64,000 nucleotides of DNA from CAZUDO01 sp964618895 (GTDB taxonomy: Bacteria > Desulfobacterota > Binatia > DP-6): NCBI GenBank assembly GCA_964618895.1, contig CAZUDO010000060.1, positions 1 to 64,000 on the forward strand, given 5' to 3'. The notes beneath the pieces were generated by a model, which was not told the origin of the DNA, made no database searches, and saw only the letters and a program-made list of their open reading frames with translations. The translations under genes and the position numbers were made by a program. Numbering within the stretch: the stretch's first letter is position 1; each line of letters starts with the position of its first letter. Of this stretch, positions 26,829-34,914 are shown one piece after another.

Positions 26829-27281
26829 ATGGCGTGGTGGCTCTGGGTGTTCGTCGGGCTGGCCCTCCTGGCTCTGGAGATCCTCACCCCCGGCGGCTTC
26901 GTGGTGCTCTTCTTCGGCGCCGCCGCCATCGTCGTCGGCATGCTTGCGGGCACCGGGTTGGCGATGCCGCTCTGGCTCGAGTTCCTGCTCTTCTCCGTGC
27001 TGTCGGTCGGCACCCTGCTGCTCTTCCGCGGCCCGTTGCTCGCCCGCATGCACCCACAGGTGCCGGCGGCACCCGTCGACTCGCTGGTCGGCGAGACAGC
27101 CACCTGCCTGGACGACGCACCGGCCGGCGGGCTCGGCAAGGTCGAGCTGCGTGGCACCACCTGGACGGCGCGCAACGACAGCGACACGGCGCTGGCGCGC
27201 GGTGCACGGGCGCGCGTGGTGCGGGTCGACGGGCTGACGCTCTGGATCCGGGCGGAGACGCCCACGGGAGGACGCGCATGA
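26829..27281 (+). CDS. NfeD family membrane protein
   Basis: The 150-residue protein has three hydrophobic segments (about 3-22, 24-44, 48-66). A soluble C-terminal OB-fold-like domain follows, with SLVGETATCLDDAPAGGLGKVELRG and a final DGLTLWIR strand, the short NfeD type (NfeD1b). These proteins pair with SPFH/stomatin proteins in membrane microdomain organisation. ATG 26829 has GGGAGG at proper spacing. The stop overlaps the next gene (ATGA), as expected for the pair. Confidence 0.93.
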   Translation: MAWWLWVFVGLALLALEILTPGGFVVLFFGAAAIVVGMLAGTGLAMPLWLEFLLFSVLSVGTLLLFRGPLLARMHPQVPAAPVDSLVGETATCLDDAPAGGLGKVELRGTTWTARNDSDTALARGARARVVRVDGLTLWIRAETPTGGRA

Positions 27282-28210
27282 ACGGGGCACTGATCGTCTT
27301 CATCGTACTCGCGGCACTGGTGGTGATCATCATCTCGCGCACCGCGGTGGTGGTGCCGCAGCAGAGCGCCTACGTGGTCGAGCGCCTCGGCCGTTATGCC
27401 AAGACGCTCGACGCCGGCTTCCACATCCTGCTGCCCTTCATCGACGTGATCCGCTACCGGCACTCGCTCAAGGAGATCGCGGTCGACATCCCGGCGCAGG
27501 ACTGCATCACCAGGGACAACGTGCAGGTGCACGTCGACGGCGTCCTCTACCAGAAGGTGATGAACGCCGAGCGCGCCTCGTACGGCGTCAGCGACTACAT
27601 GTTCGCCATCTCCCAGCTGGCGCAGACCACGCTGCGCAGCGAGATCGGCAAGATCGAGCTCGACCGCACCTTCGAGGAGCGGACGCACGTGAACGTGCAG
27701 GTGGTGAGCGAGCTCGACAAAGCCACCGAGCCGTGGGGCATCAAGGTGCTGCGCTACGAGATCAAGAACATCACGCCGCCCGTCGACGTGCTCGCCGCCA
27801 TGGAGAAGCAGATGCGCGCCGAGCGCGAGAAGCGCGCCACCATCCTCACCTCCGAAGGCCACCGAGACGCCGCCATCAACACCGCCGAGGGCGAGAAGCA
27901 GCAGGTCATCAAGGCCTCGGAGGCGAACAAGCTGCAGCAGATCAACGAGGCCGAGGGCCAGGCCGCCGCCATCCTGGCGGTCGCGTCCGCCACCGCCGAG
28001 GGCATCCGCAAGGTGGCCGGGGCCATCGGCGTGCCGGGCGGCTTCGAGGCGGTGCAGCTGCGCGTCGCCGAGCAGTACGTGACCCAGTTCGGGGCGCTGG
28101 CGAAGGAGGCGACCACGCTGGTCGTGCCGGCGACCTTGTCGGACGTGAGCAGCATGATCGCGCTGGCGATGCAGGTGATCCGGCGGCAGGGGAGCGCGGG
28201 CGCGGCGTAG
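27278..28210 (+). CDS. SPFH/stomatin-like membrane protease-associated protein (QmcA type)
   Basis: The 310-residue product has one N-terminal transmembrane helix (about 4-24). The SPFH domain starts VVVPQQSAYVVERLGRYAKTLDAGFHILLPF, and a coiled segment EKQMRAEREKRATILTSEG leads to EANKLQQINEAEGQAAA. It matches the QmcA/stomatin family, which oligomerises on the inner membrane and regulates proteases or lipid domains. It is co-translated with NfeD by a 4-base overlap. Confidence 0.95.
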   Translation: MNGALIVFIVLAALVVIIISRTAVVVPQQSAYVVERLGRYAKTLDAGFHILLPFIDVIRYRHSLKEIAVDIPAQDCITRDNVQVHVDGVLYQKVMNAERASYGVSDYMFAISQLAQTTLRSEIGKIELDRTFEERTHVNVQVVSELDKATEPWGIKVLRYEIKNITPPVDVLAAMEKQMRAEREKRATILTSEGHRDAAINTAEGEKQQVIKASEANKLQQINEAEGQAAAILAVASATAEGIRKVAGAIGVPGGFEAVQLRVAEQYVTQFGALAKEATTLVVPATLSDVSSMIALAMQVIRRQGSAGAA

Positions 28211-28220
28211 GGTACGGGTG

Positions 28221-28236
28221 GAGGGGTGCCCCCCTC
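28221..28236 (+). terminator. Short GC hairpin after the nfeD-SPFH operon
   Basis: GAGGGG-TGCC-CCCCTC begins 10 bases after the stop. There is no T-run, so it may be only a weak or Rho-assisted terminator. The remaining bases up to 28404 are less GC-rich and show no gene. Confidence 0.35.
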
Positions 28237-28404
28237 GGGATCGCCGTGTTCAGCGAACGGCAGAGGACCGGATCACCGCATACCAAAATCCTGGCTCACG
28301 CTGCCGAATGAATCGCTTGCAGTGTCACAGCGTCGTGCGTTGACGGATCAGGGACCAGAATCACTGGGTTCTGGAACGGTTCACTGTCGGAAGCGCGAAA
28401 CTGG

Positions 28405-31400
28405 CTACACCCCGAGTCCAGTTCGAATACCATCGGCGGCCTGCTGGATCGTAGCGGCGCAGCCGGCGGTGAGCTTCGGCGTCTTCCCCTTGCCCGCCCT
28501 GCCCGCGGCCTTTGCCGACTGCAGCAGTATCTTCTTCGCCCGCCTTAGAAGTCGCTTCGCCTTCCTCGGTGTGCTCTCGGCTTGCTCGATGAGAGAGGAA
28601 GCCCTGTCGAAGTTCTTGCTGATGGTCGGGGGGATCGTCTCCCCAGCACACGCGGCGCTGCCCAACCCGTCGTCGAGCGTGCATCGCACACTCCTACAGG
28701 GAAGCGTCGTAGTAGTGGGAGGAGCGGTCGTACTCGTTGCACTCGACGAAGTCCCCGTGCTCGTAGTTGCGATGGTGGTCGTGCCGGTGGAGGTGTCCCG
28801 TGTCGTGCTGCTGGTTGCGGTCGTGGTAGTGATCGTCGCCGGGGTGCTCGTTGTTGTCGTCACGGTGGTCGTGGTGGTGGTCATCACCGTGGTGGCCGTC
28901 GTGATGGTCGTTGTCGCGGTACTGGTAGTGGTGGTCGTTGGCCGTGGGCCGCCCACGCACCGGCCCGCACCGTCGCAGGCGTCGCCGGCGGTCGCTGGGT
29001 CGCCGTCGTCGCACGCCGTCCCGGCGGTCTCGACGCGGCAGGTCGCCGAGCAGCAGTCGTCGTCGCCGGTGTTGCCGTCGTCGCACTGCTCGCCGGAATC
29101 GAGCTGCCCATCGCCGCAGCTTCCGGCTCCGAGCGGCAGAGCCCAGAGCTCGTGCCCGTGCACGCCGTCGTCGGCGAGGAAGAAGAGCCGGTCACTGGTA
29201 CCGGCGAGCTCGTAGGGAGAGGAGCTGCCGGTGCCTGCCCGGATGTCGGCCACCTGCACGGTGCCGGCCGCCGTCCCGTCGCTGCGCCACAGCTCCTCAC
29301 CGCTCTGCCCGTCGTCGCCCGTCAGGAAGAGCTGCTCGCCGACGGCGGCGATGGTCGAGATCGCGACGGGCAGGTCGGGGACCGGGCGCGTACCCTCCTC
29401 GGTCGCGCCATCGCTCTCCCAGAGCTCCCCGTTCACCTGGAGGAAGAGCCGGCCACCGAGCACCGCTTCCCCCAGGAGCCCCTTGCCGTCGAAGCGCCGG
29501 ACGAGACGCGTCGTGGCCTCCGTGCCGTCGCTCCGCCACAGCTCGAAGCTCCCCGCGAAGACGGAGAGGAAGACGGTGCTCCCGATCGTCACGGGGTCGA
29601 ACTGGAGCGCCACCGCCGATTGGAACCCGAAGTCGCGCAGCAAGCGCGGCTGCGAGCCGTCCAGGCGCCAGAGGCGCATCGAGCGCAGGGGCTCCCCACG
29701 GCTGGTGAAGAACACCGTCCCCGCTGCGTCGATGACGCGAACGACGGACGCCTCCATGATCGACGCGACACGAGCTGGTTGGTTCGGTGGCGTAAGCCGC
29801 CAGATCTCGCTCGTCTGGGCCCCGCCGACCACGAGCAGCACCGAGTCGCCCGCCGGGGCCATGTCCAACACCTCGCCGAACGACTGCGCGTACGGACGCG
29901 TCCCCTCCACCGTGCCGTCGCTCTGCCAGATCGCCGTCTCGGACGTCCCCTGGTCGGTCACGGGAAAGAAGAGCGTATCGCCCACCGTGGCCCCGTCGAC
30001 GATGTCGGCATGCGGGAAGCGGCGAAGCGCGACTGTATCGGCCTCGTGGCCCTTGCTGACGAAGAGCTCGCGGGCCGCGCCGTCCTCCTCGTCGCGGATC
30101 CCGAAGACGAGGCTGCGGCCCGGGACCAGGCGGGCCGCCCGAAGCCCCTCAGGTGCGAGTGCCTCGGTGCCCGAGCGAAGATCGGCGAGCAGGGCGGCCC
30201 CCGTCGCATCCGCGTGCTGCAGCTCGAGTCCGGTGGTGCCGTCGAGGTCGGCGGAGAAGACGAGGTGGTCGCCGACCGCTGCGGCGTCCCTACTTGGCGG
30301 TCTCAGGAATTCGCTCGTGACGATGTGCCTTAACCGCTCGACCAGCGTGGTGCCGGCGGGTGTGCCGTCCGTCACCCAGAGTTCCGAGGGGGGAGCATTC
30401 CCTTCGGCCTCGACGCTGAAGAACAGTCGCCCGCCGGCAGCACCCAACGCCCGTAGGCGCGGTGGAAATGAACGTAGGAGGACCGTGCCGCCGACGGTGC
30501 CGTCGGTCACCCAGAGACGATCCGGAGGGTCGGCTGCGTCGTCGAGCTCGTGGAAAAACACGAGGCCGCCCAGGGTGCCGAGGACCTCGGGCTGGGCGGA
30601 GAAGGTCTGCAGCAAGAACGTTCCATCCGCGGTGCCGTTGCTGCGCCAGAGGGGGATCTGTCCGTTGACACGGCCCAGGAAGAAGAGCGCATCGTCGGTC
30701 GTGGCGAAGGCAGGGGCCTGCGGGGGAGCACTGAGAGGAGCGAGACGAACGGTACCTTCGGTGGTCCCGTCGGTGCTCCAGAGAGCGGCCTGGGCGCCGC
30801 CGATGCCGAACAAGAGCTGGCCATGGAGCACTCCCACGGGGTAGACTAAGCTGCTGCCGGCCAGGGTTGCCACGGCTTCTGGTGCCCCTCCCGTGATCGG
30901 ACGCCGGCGGACCGTCACGGGGAACACACGACCGAAGGAGACGAGCCAATCGCCGAGCGGCGTCGGTGCGCTGGTCTCATCGGCGAGTTCCACGGTTCCG
31001 TCAGCGGTGCCGTCCGTGACCCACCAGCTGCGCGAGAGCCCACCGTGGCCGTCCGGGACGGTGACCTCGAAGATCGCGCTGCGTCCGACCGTGGAGTCCA
31101 GGCGGAGGAAGGAGGTGGGCGTGAAGCCCCGCACGAGAGTGGCCAGGCCGTCCTCGGCACGCCACAGCTGTCCGCTGGCGCGTGTGGTCGAGAAGCCGTG
31201 GAAGAAAAGCCGATCGCCGGCGATGATGGTGAACGCGTCGTCCGTGGTCCCGAGCAACAGATTGACCCCGACACCGTCGCGGTCGGTCACGGGGGCGGTG
31301 CCCTCCGGCGTCCCGTCGGTCCGCCACAGCGCCTGGGGGGAGGTGTCTTGCGACGTGCCGAAGTAGACGAGATCCCCGACGGGGAGAAAGTCGCACGGGT

Positions 31401-31665
31401 CGGAGGACGCCGACCCTGGCGCCACATCGGCGACCATCCGCGTGCCTGCCGCCGTACCATCGGTCACCCAGGGCTCCCGGCCATGTGTCCCATCGTCGGC
31501 GCTGAAGAACGCCACGCCCCGGATCGTCGCGAAGCAAGCGGGCCGCGAGCCGGCGGGCGCGAGGTTCAGGTCTTTCACGAGGTAGGGAGCAGCGCCGACC
31601 GCGGGCGGCGCCCCGAGAGCGATCAGCAGGGCCACGTGCACCGCTCTGCCTTGGCATCCGGTCAT
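28405..31665 (-). CDS. Secreted ELWxxDGT-repeat beta-propeller protein with Cys-rich and Thr-rich regions
   Basis: The 1086-residue protein has a signal peptide (cleavage near AVGA-AP). About a dozen propeller-type repeats marked by LWxxDGTxxGT follow (for example LWRTDGTPEGT, LWVTDGTPAGT, LWRSDGTAAGT) to about residue 845. A myxobacterial-type cysteine-rich segment (CGDGQLDSGEQCDDGN, 846-907) and an 80-residue Thr/Ser linker (908-987) come next. The last 99 residues form a helical, Lys/Arg-rich domain with four Cys. ELWxxDGT repeats are known from secreted proteins of myxobacteria and relatives, without a defined function. The linker and helical end suggest surface display or anchoring (inference). 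Starts at ATG 31665, 14 bases after a predicted -10 box. Confidence 0.85.
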   Translation of the reverse strand: MTGCQGRAVHVALLIALGAPPAVGAAPYLVKDLNLAPAGSRPACFATIRGVAFFSADDGTHGREPWVTDGTAAGTRMVADVAPGSASSDPCDFLPVGDLVYFGTSQDTSPQALWRTDGTPEGTAPVTDRDGVGVNLLLGTTDDAFTIIAGDRLFFHGFSTTRASGQLWRAEDGLATLVRGFTPTSFLRLDSTVGRSAIFEVTVPDGHGGLSRSWWVTDGTADGTVELADETSAPTPLGDWLVSFGRVFPVTVRRRPITGGAPEAVATLAGSSLVYPVGVLHGQLLFGIGGAQAALWSTDGTTEGTVRLAPLSAPPQAPAFATTDDALFFLGRVNGQIPLWRSNGTADGTFLLQTFSAQPEVLGTLGGLVFFHELDDAADPPDRLWVTDGTVGGTVLLRSFPPRLRALGAAGGRLFFSVEAEGNAPPSELWVTDGTPAGTTLVERLRHIVTSEFLRPPSRDAAAVGDHLVFSADLDGTTGLELQHADATGAALLADLRSGTEALAPEGLRAARLVPGRSLVFGIRDEEDGAARELFVSKGHEADTVALRRFPHADIVDGATVGDTLFFPVTDQGTSETAIWQSDGTVEGTRPYAQSFGEVLDMAPAGDSVLLVVGGAQTSEIWRLTPPNQPARVASIMEASVVRVIDAAGTVFFTSRGEPLRSMRLWRLDGSQPRLLRDFGFQSAVALQFDPVTIGSTVFLSVFAGSFELWRSDGTEATTRLVRRFDGKGLLGEAVLGGRLFLQVNGELWESDGATEEGTRPVPDLPVAISTIAAVGEQLFLTGDDGQSGEELWRSDGTAAGTVQVADIRAGTGSSSPYELAGTSDRLFFLADDGVHGHELWALPLGAGSCGDGQLDSGEQCDDGNTGDDDCCSATCRVETAGTACDDGDPATAGDACDGAGRCVGGPRPTTTTTSTATTTITTATTVMTTTTTTVTTTTSTPATITTTTATSSTTRDTSTGTTTIATTSTGTSSSATSTTAPPTTTTLPCRSVRCTLDDGLGSAACAGETIPPTISKNFDRASSLIEQAESTPRKAKRLLRRAKKILLQSAKAAGRAGKGKTPKLTAGCAATIQQAADGIRTGLGV

Positions 31666-31679
31666 ACCGGCCTCGGCAG

Positions 31680-31709
31680 CTTGTAGGGGAGGCGCCAGCG
31701 ACCGGTCAA
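31680..31709 (-). promoter_or_regulatory. Predicted promoter of the ELWxxDGT protein gene
   Basis: On the minus strand TTGACC (31709-31704), an 18-bp spacer and TACAAG (31685-31680) lie 14 bases before the start codon. The -10 box is identical to the one predicted before mraZ. Confidence 0.5.
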
Positions 31710-31858
31710 GCAGAAGGAGAAGTCCTTGGAGCAGTCGGGTAGGGCGATGGCGCGCACCGGGCTGCGAATGATGCCGACGTTACCCTCTTCACGCCGCGAA
31801 GGAGATCGACCACCAGTCCCGACGAGGCAGCCAGACCAGCGACGGACGCGGACCACTG

Positions 31859-32446
31859 CCCCGCTTCCCAAATTGACACCCCGCGCCACGCGCGGCTATG
31901 ACCCCTCGACGTGTCGCCCCGGCTTCCGCTCTCCACGCAGCGCCTCGTCGTCGTGACCGGCAAGGGCGGCGTCGGCAAGACCACCGTCACCGCCGCCCTC
32001 GCGCGTGCCGCCGCCGGCGCCGGGCGGCGGGTGCTGGCGGTCGAGATCGGGCGCGGGACGCCCGGGCCGCTGCTCGGCGCCGGCGGACTCGCGCTCGAGC
32101 CGACGCGCGTCGACGCGCACCTGGCCGCCGCCAGCATCGAGCCCGAGGCCACGCTCGGCGACTTCCTGCACGGCGTGCTGCGCTTCCGCATGCTGGCGCG
32201 CCGGCTGCTCGAGAGCACGTCGTTCCAGGTGCTGGCGGCGGCGGCGCCGGGGCTGCCCGAGCTGCTGGTGCTGCATCGCCTGCTCGGCTGGGTCGAGGCG
32301 CGCCGGCTCGGGCGGTCCACCTACGATCTGGTGGTCGTCGACGCGCCCGCCTCCGGACACTCGCTGCCGCTGCTGGCCGCGCCGCGGACGCTCAGCGCGT
32401 TTGCGCAGTTCGGCCCGATCGCCGACCTGCTCGGGCGCATCGACCG
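31859..32446 (+). repeat. 588-bp direct repeat, left copy (5' part of arsA-like gene)
   Basis: This stretch matches 33927-34514 base for base at a constant offset of 2068, with about 18 mismatches counted by eye (roughly 97% identity). Both copies start abruptly at CCCCGCTT just upstream of the promoter and end at GCATCGACCG. They bracket the Fic gene insert (32447-33926). Confidence 0.93.
31873..31902 (+). promoter_or_regulatory. Predicted leaderless promoter of the truncated arsA copy
   Basis: TTGACA (31873-31878), 18 bp, TATGAC (31897-31902), then 8 bases to the GTG at 31911. Transcription would start at or next to the start codon, leaving no room for a ribosome binding site. Confidence 0.6.
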
Positions 32447-32486
32447 AGCGGACGACGATGCGGTTGCTGGTGGAGATCGTACTTGA
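31911..32486 (+). pseudogene. Truncated copy of the Get3/ArsA-like ATPase gene
   Basis: GTG 31911 opens the same protein as the intact gene at 33979, including the P-loop GKGGVGKTT. It follows it for 178 residues (to GRIDR), then leaves the homology at 32446 and ends 13 codons later inside the insert. It lacks the C-terminal half of the ATPase and is probably non-functional, though promoter and start are intact and a fragment could be made. About half of the mismatches to the intact copy fall at third codon positions, suggesting the copies diverged under selection or in different strains before being joined. Confidence 0.85.
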
Positions 32487-32532
32487 GCTGCTGGTAGGCC
32501 GGACGCGCGAAGGTCCCTTCCGACCCCCAAAG

Positions 32533-32642
32533 GATCGGCCAATGGATCGGCCAAAAGATCGGCTATATCAACACACAGCTTCTAGATTAACCTGGCAGAT
32601 TAGGCCCTTAGTGGCCATTGACTGCTTGTAAATGATCGGCCA
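32533..32642 (+). repeat. Iterated GATCGGCCA motifs upstream of the Fic gene
   Basis: GATCGGCCA occurs at 32533-32541 and 32545-32553, GATCGGCT at 32557-32564 (exact 12-bp period), and GATCGGCCA again at 32634-32642. The third unit abuts TATATC, a possible -10 box. Candidate operator or iteron array within the low-GC insert. Confidence 0.6.
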
Positions 32643-32670
32643 AAAGAGCCCCATGAAGGAAGGGCTACCC

Positions 32671-33849
32671 GTGAGCGAATTCGAACCCCTTATCCCAGAG
32701 GACCGTGTCCTGGGCTCGCTCCGGGAGCTGGCCCACGAGGTGCAAAGAGAGGCATGGCAGCTTGCGGGCTTCGCCCACCCGAGCGTCCTCCACACGGTGG
32801 GTCCGATGCTGAGAGCAATGAACTCGTACTACACGAACCGCATCGAGGGGCAGCATACGCTGCCCGCTGACATCGAGAAGGCGATGCGGCAGCAGTTCTC
32901 TGAACATCCGGATCGCGCCGCGAAGCAGAAACTAGCTGTCGCCCACATGAACACGGAGGAGTGGGCCGAGGCGACGTACGGTGGCCAGCGACCGCAATCG
33001 CTTTTTGCGCCAGACATCATTTCAGCGCTTCACCGTCATCTGTACAGCCAGCTTTCATCGGACGATCTCAAGGCTCTCGACGGTCAAGTGCCGGAGCCGG
33101 GCACACTACGCGACCGCGATGTTACGGTAGGCTCACACTTGGCACCGGCCGCCACGTCGCTGAAAGGGCTCCTCCATCATTTCACGATGCGATACGCTGC
33201 GTTGTCGGCGGGCGAGAGCTTGCTCATTGGCGTCGCCTGCGCACACCACCGGCTTGCTTGGATGCACCCGTTCATCGACGGCAACGGTCGCACGACGAGG
33301 CTCCACTCCCACTCCGTCCTGTGCGCCATGAAGCTTACGCAGGGGTTATGGTCACCCATGCGTGGACTGGCACGGAACCGGGATCGTTACTACGAGCTCC
33401 TCCACAACGCGGATCTGCCTAGGCGAAACGATCTCGACGGCAGAGGTGCCCTTTCCCAGGAGCACCTCGTCGAGTTCGCGTCCTTCTTCCTTGAAACATG
33501 CGTTGATCAAATCCGGTTCATGCGAAACATGCTGCGACTGGATGAGATGCGCCCCCGCCTCGATGCACTCCTGACGTTCGAAGCAGCCCACGGACATGAG
33601 TACCTCACCCCCGAAGCGGGCGATGCTCTGCACTACACGTTTCTCAACGGGCCCTTTGAGAGGAGCCGATTCATCGCGATGCTTGGTATTCCGGAGCGCA
33701 GTGGGCGCAGAATATTGACGGCGCTCTTAGACTACGGGCTTCTCAGCTCGAAGAGCCCGAAAGGGCCGGTTTCCCTTGCCCTGCCGTTTCGAGCGTTGAG
33801 GTTCTTGTTTCCAGCGCTCTGGCCAGAGGCCGAAGCCGGCGTTTCTTGA
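32671..33849 (+). CDS. Fic family protein (AMPylase-type), with inhibitory motif
   Basis: From GTG 32671 the protein is 392 residues. GAAGGAAGGG lies 6 bases before; in-frame ATGs at 32632 and 32653 are alternatives with weaker sites. An N-terminal helix carries YYTNRIEGQH, fitting the S/TxxxE(G/N) inhibitory motif of class II Fic proteins. The catalytic loop HPFIDGNGRTTR is complete (HxFx(D/E)GNGRxxR). A C-terminal winged helix follows (about 310-392). Fic proteins modify target hydroxyls, usually with AMP. Base composition is clearly lower in GC than the flanks, and the gene sits between direct repeats of arsA, so it is probably acquired. No separate antitoxin gene is visible. Confidence 0.93.
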   Translation: MSEFEPLIPEDRVLGSLRELAHEVQREAWQLAGFAHPSVLHTVGPMLRAMNSYYTNRIEGQHTLPADIEKAMRQQFSEHPDRAAKQKLAVAHMNTEEWAEATYGGQRPQSLFAPDIISALHRHLYSQLSSDDLKALDGQVPEPGTLRDRDVTVGSHLAPAATSLKGLLHHFTMRYAALSAGESLLIGVACAHHRLAWMHPFIDGNGRTTRLHSHSVLCAMKLTQGLWSPMRGLARNRDRYYELLHNADLPRRNDLDGRGALSQEHLVEFASFFLETCVDQIRFMRNMLRLDEMRPRLDALLTFEAAHGHEYLTPEAGDALHYTFLNGPFERSRFIAMLGIPERSGRRILTALLDYGLLSSKSPKGPVSLALPFRALRFLFPALWPEAEAGVS

Positions 33850-33926
33850 TCGAAGTCCGGCACTGATGCGACACAAGCACCCTGCGGTCGCACCCGCGCA
33901 CGCCGCAGCATAGCTCCATTTCCACG

Positions 33927-34514
33927 CCCCGCTTGCCAAATTGACACCCCGCGCCACGCGCGGCTATGACCCCTCGTCGTGTCGCCCCGGCTTCCGCTCT
34001 CCACGCAGCGCCTCGTCGTCGTCACCGGCAAGGGCGGCGTCGGCAAGACCACCGTCACCGCCGCCCTCGCGCGTGCCGCCGCCGGGGCCGGGCGGCGGGT
34101 ACTGGCGGTCGAGATCGGGCGCGGGACGCTCGGCCCGCTGCTCGGCGCCGGCGACCTGGCGCTCGAGCCGACACGCGTCGACGTGCACCTGGCCGCCGCC
34201 AGCATCGAGCCCGAGGCCGCGCTCGGCGACTTCCTGCACGGCGTGCTGCGCTTCCGCATGCTGGCGCGGCGGCTGCTCGAGAGCACGTCGTTCCAGGTGC
34301 TGGCGGCGGCGGCGCCGGGGCTGCCCGAGCTGCTGGTGCTGCATCGCCTGCTCGGCTGGGTCGACGCGCGCCGGCTCGGGCGGTCCACGTACGATCTGGT
34401 GGTCGTCGACGCCCCCGCCTCCGGACACTCGCTGCCGCTGCTGGCCGCGCCGCGGACGCTCAGCGCGTTCGCGCAGTTCGGCCCGATCGCCGACCTGCTC
34501 GGGCGCATCGACCG
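33927..34514 (+). repeat. 588-bp direct repeat, right copy (start of intact arsA-like gene)
   Basis: Partner of 31859-32446. Homology begins at CCCCGCTT, with unrelated sequence upstream, and the gene continues intact past the repeat end. Confidence 0.93.
33941..33970 (+). promoter_or_regulatory. Predicted leaderless promoter of the arsA-like operon
   Basis: TTGACA (33941-33946), 18 bp, TATGAC (33965-33970), then 8 bases to GTG 33979; no ribosome binding site fits in between. Confidence 0.62.
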
Positions 34515-34914
34515 CCTGCTGACGGACGCGAGCCGGACGCTCGTCTGCGTCGTCACTACGCCGGAGGAGCTGGCGGTCCGCGAGACCGTCGAGCTGTGCC
34601 ACCAGATCGCCACCCAGCTCCACCTGCCGCTGGCACCGCCGATCGTGAACGCGGTCCCGGCGCAACGCTTCCGCAAGGCGGATCTCGCCCTGATCGAGCG
34701 CCTGGAGATGACGGCGGCAGACCATCCGCACCTGCGCGCCGCCCGCTTCCATCTCGAACGCCGCCACCAGGCCGAGGTGCAGATCGCCGCCCTCCGTCGG
34801 GCACTCGGTACGGCGCCGGTGCCACTGCCGTTTCTGTTCGGGTCGCCGGAAGAGCCCGAGGGCGCGGCGCAGCTGGTGGCCGAGTTGGCGAGCGCCACGG
34901 GACTGGCGGCATGA
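33979..34914 (+). CDS. Get3/ArsA-like ATPase, first subunit of a pair
   Basis: The 311-residue P-loop ATPase opens MSPRLPLSTQRLVVVTGKGGVGKTT with the deviant Walker A including the signature Lys. It carries YDLVVVDAPASGHSLPLL as the Walker B/switch region. No Cys-rich metal-binding site typical of arsenite-pump ArsA is evident. The pair with the next gene resembles the actinobacterial Get3-like pair Rv3679/Rv3680 (BagA/BagB), linked to stress tolerance in mycobacteria. That relation is recognised by motif pattern only. GTG 33979 is predicted to be leaderless. The stop overlaps the next start (ATGA). Confidence 0.88.
   Translation: MSPRLPLSTQRLVVVTGKGGVGKTTVTAALARAAAGAGRRVLAVEIGRGTLGPLLGAGDLALEPTRVDVHLAAASIEPEAALGDFLHGVLRFRMLARRLLESTSFQVLAAAAPGLPELLVLHRLLGWVDARRLGRSTYDLVVVDAPASGHSLPLLAAPRTLSAFAQFGPIADLLGRIDRLLTDASRTLVCVVTTPEELAVRETVELCHQIATQLHLPLAPPIVNAVPAQRFRKADLALIERLEMTAADHPHLRAARFHLERRHQAEVQIAALRRALGTAPVPLPFLFGSPEEPEGAAQLVAELASATGLAA

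Noticed and set aside
28705..28944. GT/GGT-rich repetitive stretch resembling a satellite or CRISPR-like array
   Set aside because: It is the complement of Thr/Ser codons in the linker of the propeller protein; units are irregular and in frame, with no spacer structure.
31911..32486. Truncated arsA copy as a functional short ATPase
   Set aside because: It lacks the whole C-terminal half and ends in 13 codons of unrelated insert sequence, so it is treated as a pseudogene.
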